NCBI GenBank assembly: GCA_018056145.1
Contig: JAGPGE010000136.1
Coordinates: forward strand, 1 to 10,451
Source of the DNA: Armatimonadota bacterium
GTDB lineage: Bacteria; Armatimonadota; Zipacnadia; Zipacnadales; JABUFB01
Length of the DNA: 10,451 bases
Direction of reading: 5' to 3'
The translations under genes and the position numbers were made by a program. This document shows positions 1 through 5,950 of the stretch, in pieces. The first letter of the stretch is position 1. Each line of letters starts with the position of its first letter. The notes beneath the pieces are model-generated. The model did not search any database, was not told the DNA's origin, and saw only the letters and a program-made list of their open reading frames with translations.

Positions 1-305
1 GCCTGATGGTACTGGTCCATACGAACCGCGGCCCAACCTGGACGCTCCTCGGCATGCTGGCGGCAATCCACCTGCCGGTTCTGCATGTACAGGGGCCCCA
101 CTACTTCTACTGGCCCGCCGCGTTCTGGGGTCTGTTCAACGCGAGTCTAGTCCTGCATGTGTGGCAGCGGTCCGAGGCCGGAACCATCCGCTGGGGCACC
201 CATGCAGGCAAGACGTCGAACGCCGACGAACTGAGCGTGGAGACTGCCGCCACGCGTCAGGACAAGGCCGTCCTTCAGCCCAAACCCGATTCCGAGGATG
301 AATGA
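1..305 (+). CDS. C-terminal part of an unidentified small membrane protein (5' end outside window)
   Basis: The reading frame is open from the left edge (first full codon at 3-5) and stops with TGA at 303-305. An ATG at 6 exists, but no ribosome binding site can be judged, so the gene probably starts upstream. The visible part shows two hydrophobic stretches, about residues 12-28 and 33-50 counted from the ATG, the second rich in aromatic residues (HYFYWPAAFWGLFNASLVLH). A polar, probably cytoplasmic tail of about 45 residues follows, ending in acidic residues. The second stretch vaguely resembles the end of 2TM domains (PF13239) or the last helix of a transporter, but I do not recognise the family. 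The next gene begins 3 bases after the stop, so the two are probably co-transcribed and likely translationally coupled. A role in sugar transport or sensing is only a guess from context. Confidence 0.5.
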   Translation, partial: LMVLVHTNRGPTWTLLGMLAAIHLPVLHVQGPHYFYWPAAFWGLFNASLVLHVWQRSEAGTIRWGTHAGKTSNADELSVETAATRQDKAVLQPKPDSEDE

Positions 306-308
306 TCG

Positions 309-1880
309 ATGCAGACTGCACGCTGGACGGTTCACGAGGTTGACCTCACGGGCACCCGGGGATGCGTGAACCCGGTAGCCGAATGCACGTTGGTTGGGAT
401 CTTCACTTCGCCAACCGGAGCAGAGAAGCGCATCGAGGGTTTCTGGGACGGCGACGCCGACTGGAAGCTCCGCTTCTGCCCTGATGAGTTGGGTACCTGG
501 ACCTGGCGCACCGAATGCTCGGACGCCAGCAATGCCGGCCTGCACGGACAGACCGGCCGGTTCGAGTGCATACCGTACGACGGAGATAACCCCCTCTTCC
601 GGCACGGGCCGATCACGCTGTCGGAGGACCGCCGGCGCTTCGTTCACGCCGACGGGACGCCGTTCTTTTGGCTCGCCGACACAGCCTGGAACGGTGCGCT
701 ACGGTCACGGCCCGAGGACTGGGAGCGCTACCTGAGCACCCGCCAGGCCCAGCGGTTCACAGCGATCCAGTTCGTGAGCACCCAATGGCGCGGGTGCTCG
801 AAGGACCCCTTCGGGCAGGTCGCATTCGTGGAGGAGGACCCGGTTCGCATCAACCCGGCGCTGTTCCGCCGGCTTGACGCACGCGTCGATGCAGTCGTCC
901 AGCACGGACTCGTGCCTGCTCCCGTGGTGCTCTGGGCGCTACTGGAGAGCGACCCCGGCCGGAAGTTGAGCGTCGAGAACTGCATCCGCGTCGCGAAGTA
1001 CATCGTCGCGCGCTGGGGCGCGCATCCGGTGATCTGGCTTCTCGGCGGCGATGGGCACTACTACGGCGAGCACGCGGATCGCTGGCGCGCCATCGGACGG
1101 GCGGTTTTCGGCGAGCGCCACGACCGTCTCGTCACGCTCCACCCGTGCGGTCTGAGCTGGGTGGCCGAGGAGTACCGGGACGAGGAGTGGTTCGATTTCA
1201 TCGGCTACCAGAGCGGTCACGGGGACGGCGAGAAGGACATCCGCTGGCTGACGGAGGGGCCGCCGGCCACAGGCTGGCAGAGCGAGCCGGCGCGGCCCGT
1301 GGTCAATCTCGAGCCAAACTACGAGGGCCATCCGGCGTACCAGAGCAAGCGGCCCCATGGCAGCCATGCCGTCCGTCGCGCGGCTTACTGGAGTCTCCTG
1401 GACGCCTACCCTGCGGGGGTTACCTACGGGACCAATGCCATCTGGGTCTGGCCAGAAGAGGTCGAGGATGCAGAGGGCCACGCGGGACTGGCCAACATCC
1501 CGCCGTGGCATGAGGGACTGCTCCTGCCGGGCATCCGGAACATGACCACGCTGCGGGTGCTGTTCGACCACATCCCGTGGACGCGACTTACCCCCGACCC
1601 ATCACTGGTGCGCGCCAATCCCGGTCTGGCCGATCCGGAACGCCACATCGCCGCGGCACGCACGCCCGATGGCGACTGCGCGGTGGCGTACGTGCCGGTT
1701 GGTGGCCAGGTGTCGATGGACCTGTCCAAGCTGAAGTTGCCGGCCGAAGCGCGCTGGTTCGACCCCCAGACCGGTTGGTGGCAGGGCGAAACCCGTGTCG
1801 AGGCGGCGCAGGTCGAACTGACCACCCCAGATGACCGGGACTGGGTGCTGGTGATCGGCGGGTCGCCCATGGTGCGCTGA
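309..1880 (+). CDS. GH140-like glycoside hydrolase (DUF5060 - DUF4038 - PF12904-type C-terminal domain)
   Basis: The 523-residue protein has three domains. Residues 1-90 form a DUF5060-type beta-sandwich, with GFWDGDADWKLRF at 44-56 and ELGTWTW at 60-66. Residues 95-420 form a DUF4038/apiosidase-like TIM barrel starting near FVHADGTPFFWLADTAWNG. Residues 420-520 resemble the 'putative collagen-binding' domain PF12904, with FDPQTGWWQG and DDRDWVLVIGG. Candidate catalytic acids, by analogy with the RG-II apiosidase BT1012, are D248 in WLLGGDG and E335 in NLEPNYEG. GH140 enzymes remove side-chain sugars from pectin-type glycans, but DUF4038 is broad and the substrate here is unknown. There is no signal peptide, so the enzyme is predicted to be cytoplasmic, acting on imported oligosaccharides. 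The ATG at 309 has a GAGG (294-297) 11 bases upstream, inside the preceding gene. It converges with the propeller gene, 21 bases between their stops. Confidence 0.85.
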   Translation: MQTARWTVHEVDLTGTRGCVNPVAECTLVGIFTSPTGAEKRIEGFWDGDADWKLRFCPDELGTWTWRTECSDASNAGLHGQTGRFECIPYDGDNPLFRHGPITLSEDRRRFVHADGTPFFWLADTAWNGALRSRPEDWERYLSTRQAQRFTAIQFVSTQWRGCSKDPFGQVAFVEEDPVRINPALFRRLDARVDAVVQHGLVPAPVVLWALLESDPGRKLSVENCIRVAKYIVARWGAHPVIWLLGGDGHYYGEHADRWRAIGRAVFGERHDRLVTLHPCGLSWVAEEYRDEEWFDFIGYQSGHGDGEKDIRWLTEGPPATGWQSEPARPVVNLEPNYEGHPAYQSKRPHGSHAVRRAAYWSLLDAYPAGVTYGTNAIWVWPEEVEDAEGHAGLANIPPWHEGLLLPGIRNMTTLRVLFDHIPWTRLTPDPSLVRANPGLADPERHIAAARTPDGDCAVAYVPVGGQVSMDLSKLKLPAEARWFDPQTGWWQGETRVEAAQVELTTPDDRDWVLVIGGSPMVR

Positions 1881-1901
1881 GGAGCGCCCGGCTTCGCTCG
1901 G

Positions 1902-3785
1902 TTATTCTTCGCCTGTCGGGATGTCATAGCTCCACAAGTGGGAGCGGGATGCGTAGTAGAGCCGGCCCTCGTGGAGAACGAGGCCCGCGCTGATCCCTGT
2001 CGGCGGACTGGCCAGTTTCTGGTGCTTGAAGGTGCCGGGCTCAATGCGCACGATCGCCCCGGTGAACCCCGCGTAGATCATCCCGTCCGGCCCGAGCGCG
2101 AAGAGCTTCCGCGGGGTGCCCCCGTAGGCGCTGAGGTTCTCTTCATGCACCACCTCACCCGTCTGTGGGTTGAGCACGAAAAACCGGCTGCCCGAAGCCG
2201 CGCCGTACACAAGCCCATCCGGCCCGACGATGACCGCAGGGATCTCGGGAGCGCCGGGCACGGGAACGAAGGTAGACTTGACCTTGCGCGTGGCCCAGTC
2301 CAGCACGTAGACCACCGCTTCCTTGGCCTGCGGGTGCCCGCCGCCCGGGGTCGAGATGCTGGTGCCGCCCACTACGTTCCCATCAGGCAGGGCATCCAGG
2401 GCGATGGTGCTCTGGAAGGGCACCAGATTCTCGTGGGTGATCAACTGAACCTCGCCCGCTGTCTGGTCGTAGATCGCCATCCCGCCGCCGCACATCCCGT
2501 AGCCCGCGAAACCGGCCATCATCACATGCCGGCCGTCGGGATGCGCGAGACACGCGCGCGGGCGCGTGATGTCGCCCGGATAGGCGCCGATGAGCCGGGG
2601 ATTGGGATTATCTCCTGTCTCGTTGTTCCAGGGCCGCGTGGTGTCGTACTCGTAGAAATGCCCGCCCGCGTAGGCCGCGCCGTAGACGAAGCGCCCCAGG
2701 CTGTCCATGGCGCAGAAGTTCCCACCGCCAACCCGAGGCACGGGCCCCCAGTCCGCAAGCTCGCCCGTCTCCGGGTTCAGCGCTACGAAGTGCATGGGGT
2801 GTGCGGTGGAGGCATACACCATCTTGTCCGGGCCGAGGACCAGGGACGTGATGTCCGCGCCCTCGGATTTGTAGTCCAGGTCCAGGCGCGTGGTCTGGCC
2901 CTGCGCGTCGGTGATCTCCATCCACCGCTCCGGCAGGTTCACGGTCTTCACTTTCCCGCCGCCGGGTAGGTCCCAGGACTTGCGCCCCCAGTCAATCGCC
3001 CCGGTCGGCTTCGCGTTCGGGACCTTGGTGCCGTCCACTTTCTCCGCCTCGCCGGCGTGCATCCGGTACCAGCTCTTTCCGGCTAGCCCGTACACCTGCC
3101 CGTCAGTGCCGACGCGTACGCTCCCGGAGCCCAGCACCCGGTCGTCCTCCTGCGCGATGTCCCGGCGTTCGCCCGTGGCCGGATTGAACGCCACGATGTT
3201 CTGCCGTGCCGTCCCGATCCCCGCATAAAGCCATCCCGCATCATCCGCAACCAGGCTCATGACGTAATGCTCCGCGTCGTCCAGGCGTCCATAGTCCTTC
3301 ATTTCCTGCGTCGCCGGGTCATACGAGACCAGCCTGCAACTGGGGTAGCTGCCTGCGAAGATCAAGCCGCCCGGACCATCCACCATCGCCGAGCCGCAGT
3401 AAGCGCTCTCGCTCTTTGATGGGATGCCGTGGAACAGCCACTCGCAGTTCTTCACGTCGAACTCCAGCAGGACGTTCCCTGCGAAAGTGTAGAACCGCCC
3501 GTTCGCGCTCATCAGAGAGGCGAAGGGCGGCGAGTTCGGCACCCCTTCCGGGTAGTAGTACTGTTCTGACGTCCCGGACTTGACATCAGTCAGCAGGATC
3601 CATCCCCGCGGGCTGTTGTCCAGGCTGAGCGTGATGACCACCGTATTGCCCTCAGCGTCGGAGGCCGCCACAACCCCTCGCGATTCAGCCACCGGCGCCC
3701 CCACGCCGTGATCGACGAAGGCCTCTTCGGCGCCTGCCATACTTGCGAGCAAATGCAGAACCAGAATCAGAATCAGGAGTTCCAT
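1902..3785 (-). CDS. Exported beta-propeller protein (Vgb/PQQ/SMP-30-like repeats), function unknown
   Basis: The 627-residue protein has a probable signal peptide (MELLILILVLHLLASMAGA, then EEAF) followed by repeated blades of about 45-60 residues. Each blade carries G.DG.VYG or G.DGMIYAG and then a closing strand with a DP.TGE-like turn. Clear copies are near 136-160 (GPGGLIFAG, YDPATQE), 183-207 (GWLYAGIG, FNPATGER), 226-234, 318-343 (GPDKMVYAS, LNPETGE), 412-445, 521-545 (GPDGLVYGAASG, LNPQTGE) and 575-627. Such folds occur in virginiamycin B lyase, SMP-30 lactonases, PQQ enzymes and pectate-processing propellers, and nothing seen selects among them. The ATG at 3785 is chosen because of a GGAGGT 8 bases upstream and because the signal peptide begins there. 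The same frame stays open to 4064 with further ATGs, but using them would bury the signal peptide and overlap the divergent gene. The signal peptide's n-region is only M-E, with no basic residue, which is unusual. Confidence 0.75.
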   Translation of the reverse strand: MELLILILVLHLLASMAGAEEAFVDHGVGAPVAESRGVVAASDAEGNTVVITLSLDNSPRGWILLTDVKSGTSEQYYYPEGVPNSPPFASLMSANGRFYTFAGNVLLEFDVKNCEWLFHGIPSKSESAYCGSAMVDGPGGLIFAGSYPSCRLVSYDPATQEMKDYGRLDDAEHYVMSLVADDAGWLYAGIGTARQNIVAFNPATGERRDIAQEDDRVLGSGSVRVGTDGQVYGLAGKSWYRMHAGEAEKVDGTKVPNAKPTGAIDWGRKSWDLPGGGKVKTVNLPERWMEITDAQGQTTRLDLDYKSEGADITSLVLGPDKMVYASTAHPMHFVALNPETGELADWGPVPRVGGGNFCAMDSLGRFVYGAAYAGGHFYEYDTTRPWNNETGDNPNPRLIGAYPGDITRPRACLAHPDGRHVMMAGFAGYGMCGGGMAIYDQTAGEVQLITHENLVPFQSTIALDALPDGNVVGGTSISTPGGGHPQAKEAVVYVLDWATRKVKSTFVPVPGAPEIPAVIVGPDGLVYGAASGSRFFVLNPQTGEVVHEENLSAYGGTPRKLFALGPDGMIYAGFTGAIVRIEPGTFKHQKLASPPTGISAGLVLHEGRLYYASRSHLWSYDIPTGEE

Positions 3786-3793
3786 CGCGAATG

Positions 3794-3799
3794 ACCTCC
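3794..3799 (-). promoter_or_regulatory. Ribosome binding site that fixes the start of the beta-propeller gene
   Basis: The - strand reads GGAGGT, 8 bases before the ATG at 3785. It is a near-perfect Shine-Dalgarno match and decides against upstream in-frame starts as far as 4064. It touches a perfect 10-base palindrome, CCGGGCCCGG (3798-3807), which could fold in the mRNA leader and affect access to the site. That effect is inference. Confidence 0.75.
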
Positions 3800-3922
3800 G
3801 GGCCCGGTGACTGCGAGTTTCCGGGGATTTCGTCAGGGTGACCAGCTTGACCTTGCGGGGTTTGCAGGAGACGGCGCCGATCAGGGCGAAGAAACGCCGC
3901 AGCCCGAAGACCCACGCGACAA

Positions 3923-3927
3923 GGGAG
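3923..3927 (+). promoter_or_regulatory. Ribosome binding site of the creatininase-family gene
   Basis: GGGAG (within AAGGGAG, 3921-3927) lies 9 bases before the ATG at 3937. It supports that start over the upstream in-frame GTG at 3838, which would add 33 basic residues that do not look like family sequence. Confidence 0.65.
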
Positions 3928-3936
3928 CTGATCCAG

Positions 3937-4650
3937 ATGAGATACGAGGAGCTCAGGCCGCGCCAGCTGGATGCGATCATTGAGGAGTGCCCATTTGCGA
4001 TCATACCCTGGGGCGCCCATGAGTGGCACGGGCTGCAAAACCCGGTGGGCCTGGACACGATCAAGGCCTACAACATGGCGTTGGATCTCGCGCGCGAAGT
4101 CGGCGGCGTTGTACTGCCACCCGTCTACTGCGGCTACCAGACGATGAAGCCGTACAAGGAATTCCGGCATACGCTGGAGTTCTCGCGGGAAATCGTGTAC
4201 TCGCTGGCCCTGAACTACCTGGACCAGCTGCACGACGAGGGCTTCCGGGTGATCCTGATCATCATGGGGCACTACGGCGGCGCACACGTGGAGACAATTC
4301 AGGAAGCGGTGCAGCGGTTCAACATCTGCCACTCTCACGCGCAGGCTGTTGCCTGGCAGGATTACGTGCCGGCTGGCTGGGTGGATGTCAAAGGCGGTGA
4401 CCATGCGGCGCGCAATGAGACCTCGCTCCTGCTTCACTACCGGCCGGACCTGGTTGACCTGAGCGAACTGCCGGCCGAGGGCGAGGTCGACCTGGACACT
4501 CAAGGTATCAGCGGCGAGGACCCGCGCCAGTCCACGGCGGAGCATGGGAAGATGCTGGCGGAGCTGTTCGTCCAGCAGGCAGCGCCGAAGATCCGGGAGA
4601 TGATCGACCAGATGCTCGCAGCGCGGGAACGGTCGCGCAGGAAGGTGTGA
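3937..4650 (+). CDS. Creatininase-family metal-dependent amidohydrolase
   Basis: The 237-residue protein matches the creatininase family (PF02633) in length and motifs. Near the N-terminus, PWGAHEWHG (24-32) and GLDT (38-41) correspond to the family's GS.EQHG...P..TD block. Candidate metal ligands are E29, H31 and D40, then H112 in MGHYGG (110-115). RNETSLLLH (159-167), with E161, matches the conserved ETS block. Members hydrolyse cyclic or linear amides such as creatinine and formamidopyrimidine intermediates, or process a redox-peptide precursor (MftE). The substrate here cannot be read from sequence. True creatininases have NGHYEN, whose Glu binds the second metal; that position is glycine here, as in many other family members. 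The protein is cytoplasmic, with no signal peptide. Its gene is a single-gene unit by layout, divergent from the propeller gene and convergent with the YhhN gene, 21 bases between stops. Confidence 0.85.
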   Translation: MRYEELRPRQLDAIIEECPFAIIPWGAHEWHGLQNPVGLDTIKAYNMALDLAREVGGVVLPPVYCGYQTMKPYKEFRHTLEFSREIVYSLALNYLDQLHDEGFRVILIIMGHYGGAHVETIQEAVQRFNICHSHAQAVAWQDYVPAGWVDVKGGDHAARNETSLLLHYRPDLVDLSELPAEGEVDLDTQGISGEDPRQSTAEHGKMLAELFVQQAAPKIREMIDQMLAARERSRRKV

Positions 4651-4671
4651 GGGAGACGGATCGGCCTCCCC
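4651..4671. terminator. Possible weak hairpin between convergent genes
   Basis: GGGAG (4651-4655) can pair with CTCCC (4666-4670) around a 10-base loop, exactly in the gap between the stops of the creatininase-family and YhhN genes. The stem is short and no T-run follows on either strand, so this is at best a weak or Rho-assisted bidirectional terminator. Confidence 0.22.
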
Positions 4672-5454
4672 CTATAACTCCCGAGGCTCTGTCAGTGGCA
4701 GCTTACCGCGGCGGATCCCGGCCAGCAGATAGCCCGGCGTGAAGACGATCAGCAACTGGCCAAGGTTGAAGATGAACCAGACGCCGGTGTCCACCAGGAA
4801 CCACTTGTTCCCGCGGAAAACGTAGCTGCCCAGCAGTACATCCGACACGATCAGCAGCGCGGCGCCGATGAAGGACGGGGCGAACCGCGGCTGTTGCACT
4901 GCCAGCGCCAGGGCACACCCCGCGCTGCCCGACAGGAGCACGCAATACCCCAGTGCTCCGTAGTTGCGCAGCTTGCCGGCATCCGGCGCCTGCACGAGAA
5001 AGTACCAGCACGCGATGCCCGCGAGGATCACGAGGGTTACCGACGCCAGCCACACCTTCCAGTTGGTCAGCCGGAGTATCCCCGCTATCCTCCGCCAAGC
5101 AGCGATGTAGAAGATATGGCACAAGCCGAACCAGATCATGCCGAGAATCAGGGGATCGAGTGGCGGGATTACGAACCAGCGCGCCATGGTCAGGTCGCCC
5201 AGGAAACCGAAGGACATGCCGATGCACAGCAGCATCGCGAATCCGCGCAGGCGCCCCAGAAGGTAATCCCACCAGATCGCCGCGCAGACAGCCAGGATGA
5301 AGGTGCAGGCCAGGCAGATGGGGATCGGGATCTTCTGGGTCATGGACTCATTGAGCGGACCGAAGATCAGGCCGCCGAGGATGAGCCCCAGCCACAGGAG
5401 CAGCAGCAGTGCATGGATGGCGCGGTGTGGGTAGCCAGACGGTAGGCAGGTCAT
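4672..5454 (-). CDS. YhhN/TMEM86-family integral membrane protein (lysoplasmalogenase-like)
   Basis: The 260-residue protein has about eight predicted membrane helices (roughly 13-31, 44-60, 70-88, 100-118, 132-153, 166-185, 195-211, 222-243). It carries the acidic and histidine positions typical of the YhhN family (PF07947): GFLGDLTM with D87, CHIFYI with H113, and IVSDVLLG with D205. Family members TMEM86A/B and some bacterial homologues hydrolyse the vinyl-ether bond of lysoplasmalogens; most bacterial ones are untested. It is slightly longer than the usual 210-230 residues, mainly through its N-terminus. The ATG at 5454 has only a G-rich stretch about 12 bases upstream, so a start at the internal ATG (residue 38) is possible, but it would lose the first helix. 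It is the last gene of the - strand unit, 42 bases after the thioredoxin-like gene. Its link to glycan breakdown is unclear. Confidence 0.8.
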   Translation of the reverse strand: MTCLPSGYPHRAIHALLLLLWLGLILGGLIFGPLNESMTQKIPIPICLACTFILAVCAAIWWDYLLGRLRGFAMLLCIGMSFGFLGDLTMARWFVIPPLDPLILGMIWFGLCHIFYIAAWRRIAGILRLTNWKVWLASVTLVILAGIACWYFLVQAPDAGKLRNYGALGYCVLLSGSAGCALALAVQQPRFAPSFIGAALLIVSDVLLGSYVFRGNKWFLVDTGVWFIFNLGQLLIVFTPGYLLAGIRRGKLPLTEPREL

Positions 5455-5496
5455 CAGTCGCAGGCCCCCGGTGTTGGTCGCGAGATAGCGATAGGG

Positions 5497-5934
5497 TCAG
5501 GCAGTCCCGGCAGCAGCGGCGAGCCCTGCGGCAATGGGGCCGGCCTCCAGGGAACGTTCCACAAACCGGGCAATCTCAACGCCCTCGGGAATCGCCGTGG
5601 TGGACCGGAAATGCCCTCGCAGCACCGCAAGGGTTGGGTAGCGAGAGACATCCACAGGCCCAGCGCGGAAGGGCCCTTGGTTGGTCTCGGAGTACGCCAC
5701 ATGCACAGCCAAAAGCCAGACGCTGTCATTGGCGGCCATGTCCATCAGCTTCACTACCTCAGGCACGATCCGCGCTGAATCATTGCACCAGGTGCCGTAG
5801 ACAAGGAGCAGTGTGACCGGCTGCTGAAGGGACCGGAACAGTTGCAGGAGCTCTTCCGGAGGATCATAGCGTTCGTACCGGTCACGGTACCCCGGGGCGC
5901 GCAGCAACCGGGACGGATCGCAACAGACTTCCAT
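5497..5934 (-). CDS. Thioredoxin-fold protein with a CxxS active site
   Basis: The 145-residue protein looks like a stand-alone thioredoxin domain. The strand TLLLVYGTWC (41-50) leads into the active-site turn WCNDS (49-53), then helix ARIVPEVVKLM. A cis-proline candidate, P100, sits in DVSRYPTL, and the last strand is LAVL. The active site is C50-N-D-S53, so the second cysteine of the usual CxxC is serine. This form is shared with a thioredoxin-like group that has WC(G/N)DS motifs. Such proteins cannot form the normal active-site disulfide; they may act as monothiol reductants or isomerases, or bind partners. An extra pair, C4-C5, lies near the N-terminus. There is no signal peptide, so it is predicted to be cytoplasmic. 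GGGGGAG 7 bases before the ATG supports the start. The upstream oxidoreductase gene ends 16 bases before it, so the two are surely co-transcribed. Confidence 0.7.
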   Translation of the reverse strand: MEVCCDPSRLLRAPGYRDRYERYDPPEELLQLFRSLQQPVTLLLVYGTWCNDSARIVPEVVKLMDMAANDSVWLLAVHVAYSETNQGPFRAGPVDVSRYPTLAVLRGHFRSTTAIPEGVEIARFVERSLEAGPIAAGLAAAAGTA

Positions 5935-5941
5935 CTGAACA

Positions 5942-5948
5942 CTCCCCC
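5942..5948 (-). promoter_or_regulatory. Ribosome binding site of the thioredoxin-like gene
   Basis: The - strand reads GGGGGAG, 7 bases before the ATG at 5934. It lies in the 16-base gap after the oxidoreductase stop codon (5953-5951) and supports the chosen start. Confidence 0.55.
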
Positions 5949-5950
5949 TG

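Larger units (their letters stand above)
3786..3936. promoter_or_regulatory. Divergent intergenic region between beta-propeller and creatininase-family genes
   Basis: These 151 bases separate two divergent starts and are the only place within the window where promoters for both genes can lie. I see no convincing -35/-10 pair. TTGACC at 3847-3852 fits a -35 hexamer, but no AT-rich -10 follows at 16-18 bases. Visible structure includes a perfect palindrome CCGGGCCCGG (3798-3807), the pentamer TGACC three times on the + strand (3792-3796, 3839-3843, 3848-3852), and GGTGAC at 3806-3811 and 3837-3842, 31 bases apart. These could be regulator half-sites, but short GC-rich words also recur by chance. 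Confidence 0.4.

Noticed and set aside
939..1571. 210-codon open frame on the - strand
   Set aside because: It is antisense to the catalytic domain of the GH140-like enzyme, and its translation has no recognisable motif.
1882..1899. Hairpin GAGCG/CGCTC between the GH140-like and propeller genes as a terminator
   Set aside because: The stem is only 5 base pairs with an 8-base loop and no T-run on either strand. This is expected by chance in GC-rich DNA.
1938..2969. 343-codon open frame on the + strand
   Set aside because: It lies wholly opposite the beta-propeller gene, has low-complexity R/G/P/H-rich composition, no recognisable fold and no ribosome binding site. It is typical of antisense frames in GC-rich DNA.
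3847..3875. TTGACC as a -35 promoter element for the creatininase-family gene
   Set aside because: No AT-rich -10 element occurs at the expected spacing, and the word also belongs to the repeated TGACC set.
3838..3936. GTG start at 3838 for the creatininase-family gene
   Set aside because: It adds 33 residues not matching the family N-terminus, while a GGGAG site 9 bases before the ATG at 3937 fits the normal family start.
3786..4064. N-terminal extension of the propeller gene from an ATG at 4064
   Set aside because: It would overlap the start of the divergent gene and place about 93 residues before a signal peptide. A strong GGAGGT site marks the ATG at 3785 instead.
3685..4545. 286-codon open frame on the - strand
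   Set aside because: It is antisense to the creatininase-family gene, whose family motifs are clear, and it also runs across the divergent intergenic region and into the propeller gene in another frame. No domain is recognisable.
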